Counted from the stretch's first letter, positions 9,903-19,153 are shown. The stretch: DNA of 64,000 nucleotides from an uncultured Methylophaga sp. (GCF_947259025.1 NZ_CAMYKO010000001.1:161843-225842); one strand, 5' to 3'. Notes: a model not told the origin generated them from the letters alone. A program made the numbers and translations.

Positions 9903-11552
9903 ATGACTAAACGTATCCATGCCCTGCCCCTGCAACTGGCCAACCAGATCGCCGCCGGTGAGGTGGTTGAGCGGCCGGCCTCGGTGCTCAAGGAACTGGT
10001 GGAAAACAGTATTGATGCCGGGGCCACGCAGATTGATATTCAGATAGAAGGGGCCGGCAGTCAGCTGATCAAGGTCACGGATAATGGCAGCGGCATTCAC
10101 CCGCAGGACTTGCCGCTGGCGCTCAGCCGCCATGCCACCAGCAAGCTGGACAGTAAAGAACAACTCAGCCACATCAACAGTCTGGGTTTTCGCGGTGAGG
10201 CACTGCCCAGTATTGCCTCGGTCTCACGGCTAACGCTGGTGTCGAAACAGACCGATCAGGACTGCGCCTGGCAGCTCAGTGGTGATGACCAGGCGGTTGA
10301 ACCGGCCGCCCATCCGGATGGCACCAGCATCAGCGTTGCCGAACTGTTTTTCAACCTGCCTGCCCGCCGCCACTTTCTGCGTAGTGACAAAACCGAGCTG
10401 CATCACTTGCAGACCTGTTTTAACCGGCTGGCATTAAGTCGCTTCGATATCGGCTTTGCTGTGCGTTTCGGTGACCAGAAAAATCGCCTGCCCGCCATCA
10501 CTGAGCCTGCCGAGTATGCCCGTCGTATCGGCAAAATCTGTGGGCTAGGCTTTGTCCGTGATGCCCGTTATTTTGAACAGCAATTTGATGCCATCAGACT
10601 GCATGGCTGGGTCGGCAAACGCTCCGCACACCGGGCACAGACCGATGTGCAGTATTTCTTTATCAATGGCCGGGTGATTCGTGACCGGATTATCAATCAC
10701 GCTATCCGTCAGGCGTACGGTGATGCGTTGCCGGCAGGAAGACAGCCGGCATATGTGTTGTATCTGGAACTGCCGCTGGATCGGGTTGATGTCAATGTCC
10801 ATCCCACCAAGCATGAAGTGCGCTTCCGTGATGCCCGGTTGGTGCATGGCCTGATTACCCGCGCTGTTGAAGAAGCGCTGGATGACACTGGCACATCCCC
10901 CCAGACACAGACCGAGTTACCACTGGCAACAACTCAACCCACTGAAGTCAGGGATGCTCAGCCGGTTTATCGAGACCATGGGGCAAAACCGTCTTTAGCA
11001 GCTACCCCCCTCAATAAAACTCAGCACAGCACCGACGCATTGTTAGTGCTGCACCAGCGCTTTGCCCTGATCACCGAGCCGGAACCGGCACTGATCGATT
11101 TACAACTAGCTGATTATCAACTGCGCCAACAACAACTGCAGCAGGCCATTGCCGAAAACAGGCTGGCTTCACGGCCAATCCTGGTTCCCACCCCACTGAC
11201 GCTGAGCAGCCAACAACTGGCTTTGCTGGATCAACACCGTCAGTTACTGGAACAAATGGCAATGGTCTATGACATCAGAGCCGAACAGGCTGCCATCAAA
11301 CGTATTCCCTACCTGCTATCACAGGTGGATCTGCAACAGTTGACCTCGGCCGTTGTCGAATGTCTTGAAGTCAATGGTGATGATGAAGCAGCGCTCAGCC
11401 AGACGCTTCAGGCGCTGTTGCCAAAGTCTCCTATCCTGTCCCAGCAACAGGCACGTGACATACTGGCACAAATCCAGGTCGAGCCCGCTCAAGACGCGAG
11501 CTGGAGGCAGAAACTTGATCCGGCGACATTGACTGGCTTATTCTCGAACTAA
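9903..11552 (+). CDS. mutL: DNA mismatch repair protein MutL
   Basis: ATPase that links MutS mismatch recognition to strand cleavage. The 549-residue protein has the GHKL ATPase motifs in its first 110 residues (ELVENSIDAGATQIDI, DNGSGI, ATSKL, FRGEALPSIASVSRL) and a C-terminal dimerisation domain. The C-terminus lacks the DQHA-x2-E-x4-E endonuclease motif. That is expected where MutH does the cutting, and mutH is at 30278-30949 in this window. No strong ribosome-binding site precedes the ATG. Confidence 0.96.
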   Translation: MTKRIHALPLQLANQIAAGEVVERPASVLKELVENSIDAGATQIDIQIEGAGSQLIKVTDNGSGIHPQDLPLALSRHATSKLDSKEQLSHINSLGFRGEALPSIASVSRLTLVSKQTDQDCAWQLSGDDQAVEPAAHPDGTSISVAELFFNLPARRHFLRSDKTELHHLQTCFNRLALSRFDIGFAVRFGDQKNRLPAITEPAEYARRIGKICGLGFVRDARYFEQQFDAIRLHGWVGKRSAHRAQTDVQYFFINGRVIRDRIINHAIRQAYGDALPAGRQPAYVLYLELPLDRVDVNVHPTKHEVRFRDARLVHGLITRAVEEALDDTGTSPQTQTELPLATTQPTEVRDAQPVYRDHGAKPSLAATPLNKTQHSTDALLVLHQRFALITEPEPALIDLQLADYQLRQQQLQQAIAENRLASRPILVPTPLTLSSQQLALLDQHRQLLEQMAMVYDIRAEQAAIKRIPYLLSQVDLQQLTSAVVECLEVNGDDEAALSQTLQALLPKSPILSQQQARDILAQIQVEPAQDASWRQKLDPATLTGLFSN

Positions 11553-11577
11553 ATTTTCTTTGCTTAAGCGAACCGAT

Positions 11578-12702
11578 ATGGCCAAGTCAGCCCGACCTAC
11601 TCCCTCTCTCATTCCAGCCGTTCTGGCTCTGATCGTGCTGGTCATACTTGGCTATCTGTTGTTCGCCGATCTGCAACCCTCACGCACGGAACACACGGTG
11701 ACGCCACCGATTGAAATCGAGGAAGCCGGTCAGGATGTGATTACCGAAGAAACCATCGACATCGCCCCTGAGCAGCAACAGGTGATGGAGGAAGAAGCCT
11801 CTACTTTTGTTGACAATCTGGCTCCTGAACCCAGTGAAGAGAAAACCGTTACCATTACCGAGCAACAGGGTGAGTTTGTTCGACATGACGGTACGATTGC
11901 TATTCCCAAGCTGGAACAGCGCGATACCACGATTGGCGAGCTGATGGAGGACAAAAGCCTGGAAGCCGACACCCCGCTGACATTGCAATACACTGAAACC
12001 CAAAAACAGACGACCACGCTGGACGATTTGGATGCGACAACTGAAGACAAAACCGAAGTTATCACCCTGGAGCAGGAGGATGGCAGCCGTCGTCAGGCAC
12101 CATTGGCTGATTTGATGAATGATAAAAGTCTGGATAAATCAGCAGCGGTCACCGTTATCACTGAAACCGAGCGTACCCGGCAGACTACTGCTGGTGAGCT
12201 GGCAGAGTCTGGCATTGAGCCTTCACAGCAAGTCACGGCCACCATTAACCGCGGGGTTGAAGAACTATCAGTTAAAGAAATAGTACAAAGCGGTGAATTA
12301 CCCGATAACGCGCTGTTTTACCTGCACAGGGTCACAGAGCGCGACCGTCAGGGTTTATGGGGGATTATTCAGAGCGGCCTGATTCAGCGTTTCCGCCAAG
12401 GGCTGACACTGGAAGGCATTGCCCCCAACAAAAACATGGTGCGGGTAACCATCCCTGCTGACGCTGACGAACCGCTGCCGACCGGACTCAGTTCATTTCT
12501 GGGAAAAGTCCTCAATAACAAGGTGGAGACAAGCTACATCTACAACTTCACCACCCGTGCCATGGGTCATAACCCCGACCTGATTCATCCCGGCCAGCAA
12601 TTGATCCTGATTCATTTCAGTCCGGATGAGCTCAAAAAAATCTATCTGTTTTTCGCCGATCAACGCAATGAGCGCGCCCAGAGCTTCGCCATTCAACCCT
12701 GA
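11578..12702 (+). CDS. Membrane-anchored acidic repeat protein with C-terminal LysM-like module, unknown
   Basis: I do not recognise this gene. The 374-residue product has one N-terminal membrane helix (about 11-33) and an acidic Glu/Thr/Gln-rich region. It contains two related blocks of about 60 residues, ELMEDKSLEADTPLTLQY and DLMNDKSLDKSAAVTVIT, each followed by a T-rich T-x-x-(D/E)L stretch. The C-terminal part ends with NPDLIHPGQQLILIHF, like the end of a LysM or OapA-type peptidoglycan-binding fold. It follows mutL at once, in the place where miaA is often found. Topology and the amiB context suggest an envelope role, but that is inference. A TTG at 11560 in frame is a possible earlier start; the ATG at 11578 puts the helix at the usual place. 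Confidence 0.7.
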   Translation: MAKSARPTPSLIPAVLALIVLVILGYLLFADLQPSRTEHTVTPPIEIEEAGQDVITEETIDIAPEQQQVMEEEASTFVDNLAPEPSEEKTVTITEQQGEFVRHDGTIAIPKLEQRDTTIGELMEDKSLEADTPLTLQYTETQKQTTTLDDLDATTEDKTEVITLEQEDGSRRQAPLADLMNDKSLDKSAAVTVITETERTRQTTAGELAESGIEPSQQVTATINRGVEELSVKEIVQSGELPDNALFYLHRVTERDRQGLWGIIQSGLIQRFRQGLTLEGIAPNKNMVRVTIPADADEPLPTGLSSFLGKVLNNKVETSYIYNFTTRAMGHNPDLIHPGQQLILIHFSPDELKKIYLFFADQRNERAQSFAIQP

Positions 12703-12773
12703 TGCTGGACTTGTTACTGTTGCTGCTTGTGGCAGGCATTATTGCCCTTGCCTTCCTGATGCCGCTGGATTGA
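12702..12773 (+). CDS. Possible 23-residue single-helix membrane peptide
   Basis: An ATG overlaps the stop of the preceding gene (TGATG at 12700-12704) and opens a frame of 23 residues, almost all hydrophobic (MLDLLLLLLVAGIIALAFL, then MPLD). Coupled overlap and an uninterrupted helix of membrane length suggest a real small protein, but so short a frame could be chance. Nothing is known of its role. Confidence 0.35.
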   Translation: MLDLLLLLLVAGIIALAFLMPLD

Positions 12774-12790
12774 TAAGGTTGGCTTATCAA
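12770..12790. terminator. Inverted repeat, possible weak terminator
   Basis: TTGATAAG (12770-12777) pairs perfectly with CTTATCAA (12783-12790) around a 5-base loop. It sits at the end of the nnr-to-12.7 kb gene group, before the converging pump genes. There is no T-run after it, so intrinsic termination would be poor; it might act as an mRNA 3' end. Confidence 0.35.
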
Positions 12791-12850
12791 GCACAGAAAC
12801 CATTTATTTGATTCAAACGGCCGGACGTAATGTCAGAACTGGCCAAAAAA

Positions 12851-15800
12851 TCAGCCTTTGAAGCTTTTTTCCACGAGGCCAGACTCTTCCCTTTTCTCAA
12901 ATTTCCCAAAGCGCAGCATCACGCTCGGCAAAACCAGCAGGTTGAGAATGGTCGAAGACACCAGGCCGCCAATAATGATACTGGCCATCGGCCCCATGAT
13001 CTCACGACCGGGATTGTCCGAATTAACCGCAATCGGCAGCATAGCCAGCGCGGTCACCAGCGCCGTGATCAGAATCGAAGGCAACCGCTCCTGCGCGCCA
13101 CGAATCGCTGTCTCCAGGTCCCAGCGGGCGCCTTCTTCTGCGACCAGGTACTGGTAATGCGAGACCAGCATGATCGAGTTGCGCAAAGTGATGCCAAAAA
13201 GCGTGACAAAGCCCACCATCGAGCCTATCGATAGCACACCATTTGTCATCAGCACCGCAATCACCCCGCCCACCAGTGAAAACGGCAGGTTAATCAACAC
13301 CAGCGCCATATTACGCAGACTGCGTAAAGCCAGATAAAGCAGTAACAACACGGCAATGCCAGCCAGGCTGGAGTGCACAATCAAATCCTCACGTGACTGA
13401 GCTTGGGCTATCGCCGCACCGGTAAATTCAGGGTAAATATCAGCACTGAAGGAAACCTCATCCCGAACCCGTTGCCTCAGTTCATCAAAAAACGAGGTTA
13501 AATCACGCCCGCTGACATTACAGGTCACGGTCTGCAGCCGCTGGGCATCACGATGCAGGATTGCGTGGCGCCCGGACACCTGCTCTACCGTGGCAATATC
13601 CTGCAAGCTCAGCATAAAACCATCTGCCGCCCGGATCGGCAGCTCCCGCACATGTCGCATTTGCTGGCGCAAGTTCTCAGGTACCACCACCACCACATCG
13701 TAGATCTGGTTACCCTGCTGAACCTGACCCACTGTGGTGCCGTCATAAGCCGTTTTCAGCGTATCCATCACCTGTTTGGGGCTGAGTCCCCAGAAAGCTA
13801 ATCGATCCAAATCCAGCCGAATTTCCAGTTGTGGCTCACTGGGTGGTGCCCGTAATTGAATATCCGTGGCGCCGTCGATCTCTTGCATGACCTGCGCAAT
13901 TTCGCGAGCTTTTTGATCCAGCGCGTCCAGATCCTGACCATAAACATTAACCACCACCGGCGAGGTATAACCGGAAATCGTTTCATCAATGCGTTCAGTC
14001 AGGAAGGAGTTCACTTCGGAATTAATGCCGGGAAACGCTTCCAGAATATCGCGGATCTCGTCCAGGACCCGCTGCTGGGATGTGCCGTCCATCGGTTCCA
14101 GATCCACTTCATATTCACTGTAATGAGTGCCAAAGGTATCCGCCCCACGCTCGGCACGGCCCGCCCATTGCGAAGTCGAGCGAACCCCGGGGATCGCCGC
14201 CACCCGTTTTTCTATTTCGCCGCCGATGCGTAAAGACTCACCAATAGAAGTGCCGGGAATACTGGAGGTGTGAATGATGTAGTGACCCTCACGCAGTTCG
14301 GGCAGGAAACTGCCGCCGAGCAGCGGCAGGATGCCGATACCAGTCAAACACAAAAGTAATACGCCAGATACCGTCAGGCCGGGCGCACGGCTGATGGCGC
14401 GCAGTGATTTGGCGTATAGCGGCTTGAGCCACCGGACCACCGGCGGCTCACGGTCACTGATATCCCCTTTATGGGTCAGCAACAGATGACACAGTGCCGG
14501 GGTGACAGTCAGCGCCACCAGCAGGGAAGCAAAAATCGACAGGATATAGGCTTCACCCAGCGGTTCGAACATGCGTCCGGCCACCCCGCTCAGGGTCAAC
14601 AGCGGCACAAAGACCAGCATCACAATAAAGCTGGCATACACCACCGAACTTCTGACCTCCATGGAAGCCTGGTAGACCACTTCCATAGTGGGGCGCGGTG
14701 CTGGCAAGGCGGCATTCTGGCGCAATCGCCTGAAAATATTTTCAGTATCGATGATGGCATCATCCACCACTTCACCCAGCGCTATCGCCAACCCGCCCAG
14801 GACCATGATATTGATGTTGATGCCCAGCTCCAGCAGTACAATCAGCGCTGCCATGATCGACAGTGGAATCGCCGTCAGCGAGATAATGGCAGTACGCAGG
14901 TTGAACAGAAACAGCACCAGTACCAGCATCACCAGACCACCACCCACAAACAGGTGTTCACGGATATTGTGCAGCGAGCTCTCTATATAATTAGCAGGCC
15001 GGAACAGATCGTCGTGCAAGGTGATGCCTTCGGCTTCAAACCCCGGTTTAAACTCGGCCAGCGCAGCTTCAATGCCTTCGGTTACAGCCAGGGTCTCGGC
15101 ATCATACTGACCGATAACCATCAACACTACGCCGGGCACTGTGCCCACCGCAGCGCCGCCGATAGTCGGTGCCGGCGCGGTTTTGACCGTGGCCACATCC
15201 CCAAGGTGCAGAATATCCACGCCGGTCTTGCGAATCACCACCTTGGCCAGTTGTTCGGCATTAAGCGGCTGTCCGGTGACCTGCAATGCCATACGCTGGT
15301 TGGGGTTTTCAATAAAGCCCGTGCCCTGAATGCCGGTTGCCTGCCGGGCTGCAGCCGTCACCTCTTCGACTGAGAGATCAAACTGTGCCAGTTTGTTGGG
15401 ATCAATCTGGATTTGCAGTTGGCGCTCGTGGCCGCCAAAGACATTGATATCCGCGACCCCTTCGACACTGAGCAAGCGGGGTGACAGCGTCCAGTCGACT
15501 AAAGAGCGGAGTTGCATCAGGTCGTGACTGTCTGAGGTCAGACCAATAGTCATCACTGTCCCGGAAGAGGATTCCAGTGGCACCATTAACGGCGTTTCCA
15601 CACCAACAGGTAATTGATCCTTGAGCCCCAGCAGCCGCTCGGAGACCAATTGCCGGTCCAGGTAAATATCGGTGCTGTCCTTAAAGGTCAGAATCAATAC
15701 AGACAAGCTGGGAATAGACTGTGAACGCACAGATTCCAGCCCCACCAGCCCGCGCAGTGCATTTTCCAGCGGCTGGGTGACCAGGATCTCGACCTGCTCG

Positions 15801-15973
15801 GCAGTCAGACCCTGGGCTTCGGTTTGGATAATGACCTGCTTGGGGGCAAATTCCGGGAAGATATCCAGACTGGCATTGGAGAGCTTATAGGCGCCATAAC
15901 CGAGCATGAGCATGGCCAGCGCCACCACGACCCCGCGAAAGCGAACCGAGAAGGCGACCAGCTTAGACAGCAT
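12851..15973 (-). CDS. RND efflux transporter, inner-membrane pump subunit (CusA/CzcA-like)
   Basis: Proton-driven trimeric inner-membrane pump of the resistance-nodulation-division superfamily. The 1040-residue length, an N-terminal helix, two large periplasmic loops and two groups of helices fit a full RND pump. It resembles the heavy-metal (HME) branch (ASLDIFPEFAPKQVIIQTEA, VEGVADINVFGG), but the helix-4 charged motif reads GEVVDDAIIDTEN where CzcA has DFG..VD...V..EN, so substrate is uncertain. The partner adaptor gene lies 68 bp upstream on the same strand. No outer-membrane factor gene is in the window, so the complex must borrow one. Confidence 0.85.
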   Translation of the reverse strand: MLSKLVAFSVRFRGVVVALAMLMLGYGAYKLSNASLDIFPEFAPKQVIIQTEAQGLTAEQVEILVTQPLENALRGLVGLESVRSQSIPSLSVLILTFKDSTDIYLDRQLVSERLLGLKDQLPVGVETPLMVPLESSSGTVMTIGLTSDSHDLMQLRSLVDWTLSPRLLSVEGVADINVFGGHERQLQIQIDPNKLAQFDLSVEEVTAAARQATGIQGTGFIENPNQRMALQVTGQPLNAEQLAKVVIRKTGVDILHLGDVATVKTAPAPTIGGAAVGTVPGVVLMVIGQYDAETLAVTEGIEAALAEFKPGFEAEGITLHDDLFRPANYIESSLHNIREHLFVGGGLVMLVLVLFLFNLRTAIISLTAIPLSIMAALIVLLELGININIMVLGGLAIALGEVVDDAIIDTENIFRRLRQNAALPAPRPTMEVVYQASMEVRSSVVYASFIVMLVFVPLLTLSGVAGRMFEPLGEAYILSIFASLLVALTVTPALCHLLLTHKGDISDREPPVVRWLKPLYAKSLRAISRAPGLTVSGVLLLCLTGIGILPLLGGSFLPELREGHYIIHTSSIPGTSIGESLRIGGEIEKRVAAIPGVRSTSQWAGRAERGADTFGTHYSEYEVDLEPMDGTSQQRVLDEIRDILEAFPGINSEVNSFLTERIDETISGYTSPVVVNVYGQDLDALDQKAREIAQVMQEIDGATDIQLRAPPSEPQLEIRLDLDRLAFWGLSPKQVMDTLKTAYDGTTVGQVQQGNQIYDVVVVVPENLRQQMRHVRELPIRAADGFMLSLQDIATVEQVSGRHAILHRDAQRLQTVTCNVSGRDLTSFFDELRQRVRDEVSFSADIYPEFTGAAIAQAQSREDLIVHSSLAGIAVLLLLYLALRSLRNMALVLINLPFSLVGGVIAVLMTNGVLSIGSMVGFVTLFGITLRNSIMLVSHYQYLVAEEGARWDLETAIRGAQERLPSILITALVTALAMLPIAVNSDNPGREIMGPMASIIIGGLVSSTILNLLVLPSVMLRFGKFEKREESGLVEKSFKG

Positions 15974-16041
15974 TGATCACCTCAACAGTTGAGAACTCAG
16001 GCAGAACAACAGTCGCTGAATGATTCAGAAACGCCGGGCTA

Positions 16042-17148
16042 TCAATCATCATCTTCATCCATGATTTGCCAGCTGAACTCTTCCGATAGCAACATCTGAG
16101 AACCCGCAACTATCAGTTTGTCTCCAGCTTCAAACTGAGACTGGATAAAGATCCCGCCGGTTATCGCTTGCCCCTGTTCCAGCGGTTTTCTGCGGTAGTT
16201 GTCATCAGCCTGTTGAATATAAGTCCAGGGCTTGCCGTCAACCCAGACAATCGCGCGCTCGGGAATGAAAAAGCCGTTTAAACCTTCTTCATTTTGCGGG
16301 ATCCAGGCATGCAGGCGCATGCCCAGCCGCAATCTGCCGGTGTCCATACGGAAATAATAGGTCTCCCCCTGCGCCGCATGACTGGAGATATAGGCCGGTG
16401 ACACGAAGTAGGCTTTTCTGGCCGTGTCCCGGTTGCCCTGACGTGAGACCTGGATAACGTTTACATCGGTGGGCAGGCTTAATGACACTGGCAAGGTGAT
16501 CTGAATCAACGTCTCCTGGCGACTGACCAGGCGCTGGTAGGCTTTAGAATCCTCGTTGCTCAGCCAGTCGGCAATGACCGGGCCCCAGCCCTGGCTGACT
16601 TCGGTTCTGGCATCATCTAACGCTAATTGGGCCGATTCCTGCTTGAGTTGAGCCTGTCGCCAGCCGGACTCGGCATAGACCACTTTCTTATTAGCAATGC
16701 TACCCGTGCTGGCTGCCAGCTTTTTCAGTCGCTGAAACTCTTCATACTGGGCTCGCTCATCCGAACGCGCCAGTTCCAGCGCCAGTGACAATTGCTTCAG
16801 CTTTGAGCGCCACTGGATCAGTTCACGGACATCAATGATGCGGGCATAGGCTCTGGATTCAGGGAAATAAGTGTCCGGTTGCAGGCTGAGGGTCTGGATG
16901 CCTGCGGCATTGACGACCTCATCATCAAGCGTCACTAATCGAGAGGCGACCTGCTCCGACGCTTCATCATCATCGTCGTCATCGTCATCCGACGCTTTTT
17001 CTGCCGCCTCCATGTAGCTGTCGATAGCGTTATCCACCATAAGTGGCCAGGACTTATCTGTGACCAGTGGCACAGCCACAGCGATTATTATCAGTATGGC
17101 CAGCGTTAGCCACCAGGAAATTCTTTTATCTGACGCCATCTTATTCAC
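16042..17148 (-). CDS. RND efflux periplasmic adaptor with aspartate-rich tracts
   Basis: Membrane-fusion subunit for the downstream RND pump. The 368-residue protein has an N-terminal anchor helix (about 10-27), a coiled-coil segment (about 115-185), a barrel-like region (FIPERAIVWVDGKPWTYIQ) and a membrane-proximal end. Two features are unusual: an unbroken run of eight aspartates near residues 55-62, just after the anchor, and a C-terminus ending MDEDDD. Such acidic tracts would sit in the periplasm and could bind divalent cations. It lacks the Met or His clusters of CusB or CzcB. The adaptor role is well supported by context; the metal link is inference. Confidence 0.75.
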   Translation of the reverse strand: MNKMASDKRISWWLTLAILIIIAVAVPLVTDKSWPLMVDNAIDSYMEAAEKASDDDDDDDDEASEQVASRLVTLDDEVVNAAGIQTLSLQPDTYFPESRAYARIIDVRELIQWRSKLKQLSLALELARSDERAQYEEFQRLKKLAASTGSIANKKVVYAESGWRQAQLKQESAQLALDDARTEVSQGWGPVIADWLSNEDSKAYQRLVSRQETLIQITLPVSLSLPTDVNVIQVSRQGNRDTARKAYFVSPAYISSHAAQGETYYFRMDTGRLRLGMRLHAWIPQNEEGLNGFFIPERAIVWVDGKPWTYIQQADDNYRRKPLEQGQAITGGIFIQSQFEAGDKLIVAGSQMLLSEEFSWQIMDEDDD

Positions 17149-17233
17149 TGCTTATATGGGACAAAATCATCGGTCATTAGAGCATGACCTCATGGCCGCG
17201 ACAAGTTCAGCCACAATTAATCCTGCATTTCCC

Positions 17234-17265
17234 TTGACACGGCACCTGCCAAAAGGGTTTAATAC
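17234..17265 (+). promoter_or_regulatory. Sigma-70-type promoter for tRNA-Phe
   Basis: TTGACA at 17234-17239 is followed 18 bases later by TTTAAT (17258-17263), overlapping TAATAC (17260-17265). It lies just upstream of the tRNA, with the -10 box about 12-17 bases before the mature 5' end. The -35 is a perfect consensus. Confidence 0.7.
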
Positions 17266-17276
17266 GCAGCCTTATC

Positions 17277-17352
17277 GGCTCGATAGCTCAGTTGGTAGAG
17301 CAAGGGATTGAAAATCCCTGTGTCCCTGGTTCGATTCCAGGTCGAGCCACCA
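17277..17352 (+). tRNA. tRNA-Phe (GAA anticodon)
   Basis: A 76-nt cloverleaf with CCA encoded. The acceptor stem GGCTCGA pairs with TCGAGCC (17342-17348), followed by discriminator A and CCA. The D-arm contains AGCTCAGTTGGTAGAGC, the anticodon loop is TTGAAAA with anticodon GAA, and the T-arm has GGTTCGATTCC. A consensus promoter precedes it and a terminator follows 9 bases after. Confidence 0.97.
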
Positions 17353-17360
17353 CGAACATC

Positions 17361-17394
17361 AAAGCCCCGTCAGTTTTACTGGCGGGGCTTTTTT
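17361..17394 (+). terminator. Intrinsic terminator of tRNA-Phe
   Basis: AAAGCCCCG pairs with CGGGGCTTT around a short loop (stem arms 17361-17369 and about 17383-17391) and is followed by a T-run. It lies directly after the tRNA. Confidence 0.9.
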
Positions 17395-17415
17395 GTTTCC
17401 GGTGTTCAGATACTA

Positions 17416-17701
17416 ACCACAGAGGCACAGAGGACACGGAGGTTTTTTGGGTTATCCGCAGATTGCACAGATTTTCGCGGATAAAAACATATCCCAGCGC
17501 TTGTAGCGCTTATACAGACACCTCTGCTTTAGGCGTTTTTTGCTTCATGTGGTGAAAACAACCAAAAAAAACGCGGTGGCGTAAAAGTCTCGACCGTGCA
17601 AGTCAAAGCCAAGTTATTAATGATTCCCACTAATCTGTGTCCATCTGCGTAATCTGTGGATGAACCTAAACCGCCTCTGTGCCCTCCGTGCCTCTGTGGT
17701 T
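17416..17701. repeat. Intergenic element 2, bounded by inverted ACCACAGAGGCACAGAG
   Basis: Lies in the 537-bp gap between tRNA-Phe and the porin. The left end (17416-17441) reads ACCACAGAGGCACAGAGG; the right end (17673-17701) is CCTCTGTGCCCTCCGTGCC, then TCTGTGGTT. A second pair of repeats is nested inside. The remaining 190 bp up to the porin start is AT-rich and must hold the porin promoter. Confidence 0.85.
17452..17661. repeat. Inner repeat pair nested in element 2 (CCGCAGATT.CACAGAT type)
   Basis: The inner left arm (17452-17484) reads TTATCCGCAGATTGCACAGA, then TTTTCGCGGATAA, itself a palindrome at its ends. The inner right arm (17633-17661) reads ATCTGTGTCCATCTGCGTAA, then TCTGTGGAT. 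The two arms face each other and resemble another dispersed bacterial repeat of the form CCGCAGATTACGCAGAT. The order is thus outer-inner-inner-outer. Confidence 0.65.
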
Positions 17702-17889
17702 CGATACACTTTCTGTATGACCTTTGTGGTAAAAAAAACACAAATTTGTGAAATTTTTGTCATTTCCTGATTTTTTGTTGTAAAAGTGTTGCATTGCATT
17801 TTTTTCTGTGCAAAATAGCTAACAACCGCGATTCAATCCGGTTGCGAGAGAAATTAAAGTAATCTGTTAACAATAGAAGGTGAAACAGA

Positions 17890-19053
17890 ATGAAAAAACT
17901 AGCATTAGCCTCAATGGTTGCTGCAGCTGCAGCTGTTGCCGCTCCGGCACAAGCTGTCACTGTCATGGCCGAAGATGGTTGGACACTGGGCGTTAGCGGC
18001 TCTGTCAACCAGTTCGCCGTGTTCACTGACAACGACGCTACTGGCAACGATACATCTGAAGTTCGTGATGGTCTGCTGCCATCATTCATCAACTTTGATA
18101 TGACTGCACCAACCATGAACGGTCTGGACATCGCAGCGCATATCTCTTTCAGCCCATCAACCAATACTGACAGCTACGGTGCAACTGCTGGCGTCGGTGG
18201 TTCAGGCCTGGAACAACGTGAAGTTTACTTCACTGTTGACGGTTCTTTTGGTCAAATCCTGGCTGGTAAAGCACTGGGTCTGTATGGTTCACACAACATC
18301 CTGACTGACCAGACTCTGTTCGGTGTCGGTTACGGTACTGGTGGCAACCTGCAAACCACTCTGGGTGGTATCGGTCTGGGTTATGACTACGCTTCATGGC
18401 GTTCACAAATCCGTTACACCACTCCTGACATGAACGGCTTCAAAGCGGCTTTCGCTATTGTTGACCCAACCAGTGGTGCAACTTCTCTGAACACCAAACC
18501 AACCGGCCCAGTTATTACTGGCGGTCGTGACCAGGACGATCTGCGTTATGAAGCAGACCTGTCTTACGCTGGTTCATTCGACGGCGGTTCTTACATGGGT
18601 TGGGTCAGTGGTGCATTCCAGAACAACGACGACCTGCCTGAAGATGCTCGCTACTGGACTGTCGGTGGTACCTTGGCACTGGGCGGTTTTGAATTTATGG
18701 CTCAGTACTCTGACGCAGAAGATTCAATTGACCCTGTTGCAGCTTCTCTGACTATCACTGGTGGCGTTCCAGCAGTAACTGCTGCTACTCCAGCTTCTGA
18801 AGCAGAGTGGAGCCAATACATCGTTCAAGCCGGTTACCGTTTTGCTGGTACCACTCTGGTATCTGCAAACTACGCAGAGCTTGAAGATGACAACGCTTCA
18901 ACTGATGACACCATTGAAAAATGGACTGTCGGTGTTTACCACGACGTCAACGCTAACCTGAAACTCATTGCTGAGTACACCAGCGTTGAAGACGACAACG
19001 AAGATGCATTCGACCAAGATATCTTCGCTATCGGTGGTTTCGTATTCTTCTAA
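17890..19053 (+). CDS. Gram-negative general porin, trimeric beta-barrel
   Basis: Outer-membrane diffusion channel. The 387-residue precursor has a clear signal peptide with an AQA cleavage site near residue 23, then alternating short beta strands rich in Gly, Tyr and Asp, and ends in GGFVFF with a terminal Phe, the sorting signal of outer-membrane barrels. Codon use is strongly biased to GGT, GCT and CTG, as in the hps genes, which suggests very high expression. AGAAGG a few bases upstream sets the start. A strong terminator follows. Its exact selectivity cannot be read from the sequence. Confidence 0.9.
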   Translation: MKKLALASMVAAAAAVAAPAQAVTVMAEDGWTLGVSGSVNQFAVFTDNDATGNDTSEVRDGLLPSFINFDMTAPTMNGLDIAAHISFSPSTNTDSYGATAGVGGSGLEQREVYFTVDGSFGQILAGKALGLYGSHNILTDQTLFGVGYGTGGNLQTTLGGIGLGYDYASWRSQIRYTTPDMNGFKAAFAIVDPTSGATSLNTKPTGPVITGGRDQDDLRYEADLSYAGSFDGGSYMGWVSGAFQNNDDLPEDARYWTVGGTLALGGFEFMAQYSDAEDSIDPVAASLTITGGVPAVTAATPASEAEWSQYIVQAGYRFAGTTLVSANYAELEDDNASTDDTIEKWTVGVYHDVNANLKLIAEYTSVEDDNEDAFDQDIFAIGGFVFF

Positions 19054-19108
19054 TAGAGTACTTAAACACTTAAGCAACAACCTTCGGGTTGATGCTGAAG
19101 AAAATAAA

Positions 19109-19140
19109 AAGCCTCAACCTTCGGGTTGGGGCTTTTTTTT
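19109..19140 (+). terminator. Intrinsic terminator of the porin gene
   Basis: AAGCCTCAACC pairs with GGTTGGGGCTT around the stable TTCG-type loop and runs into eight T. A smaller hairpin with the same CAACCTTCGGGTTG core lies just before it (19077-19092). Confidence 0.93.
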
Positions 19141-19153
19141 TGAAATTTCAATA

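Noticed and set aside
14471..15373. A 300-codon plus-strand open frame inside the RND pump gene
   Set aside because: It is antisense to a well-conserved 1040-residue pump, its translation is rich in His, Gln and Arg with no domain, and it has no ribosome-binding site. It is a frame shadow of GC-rich code.
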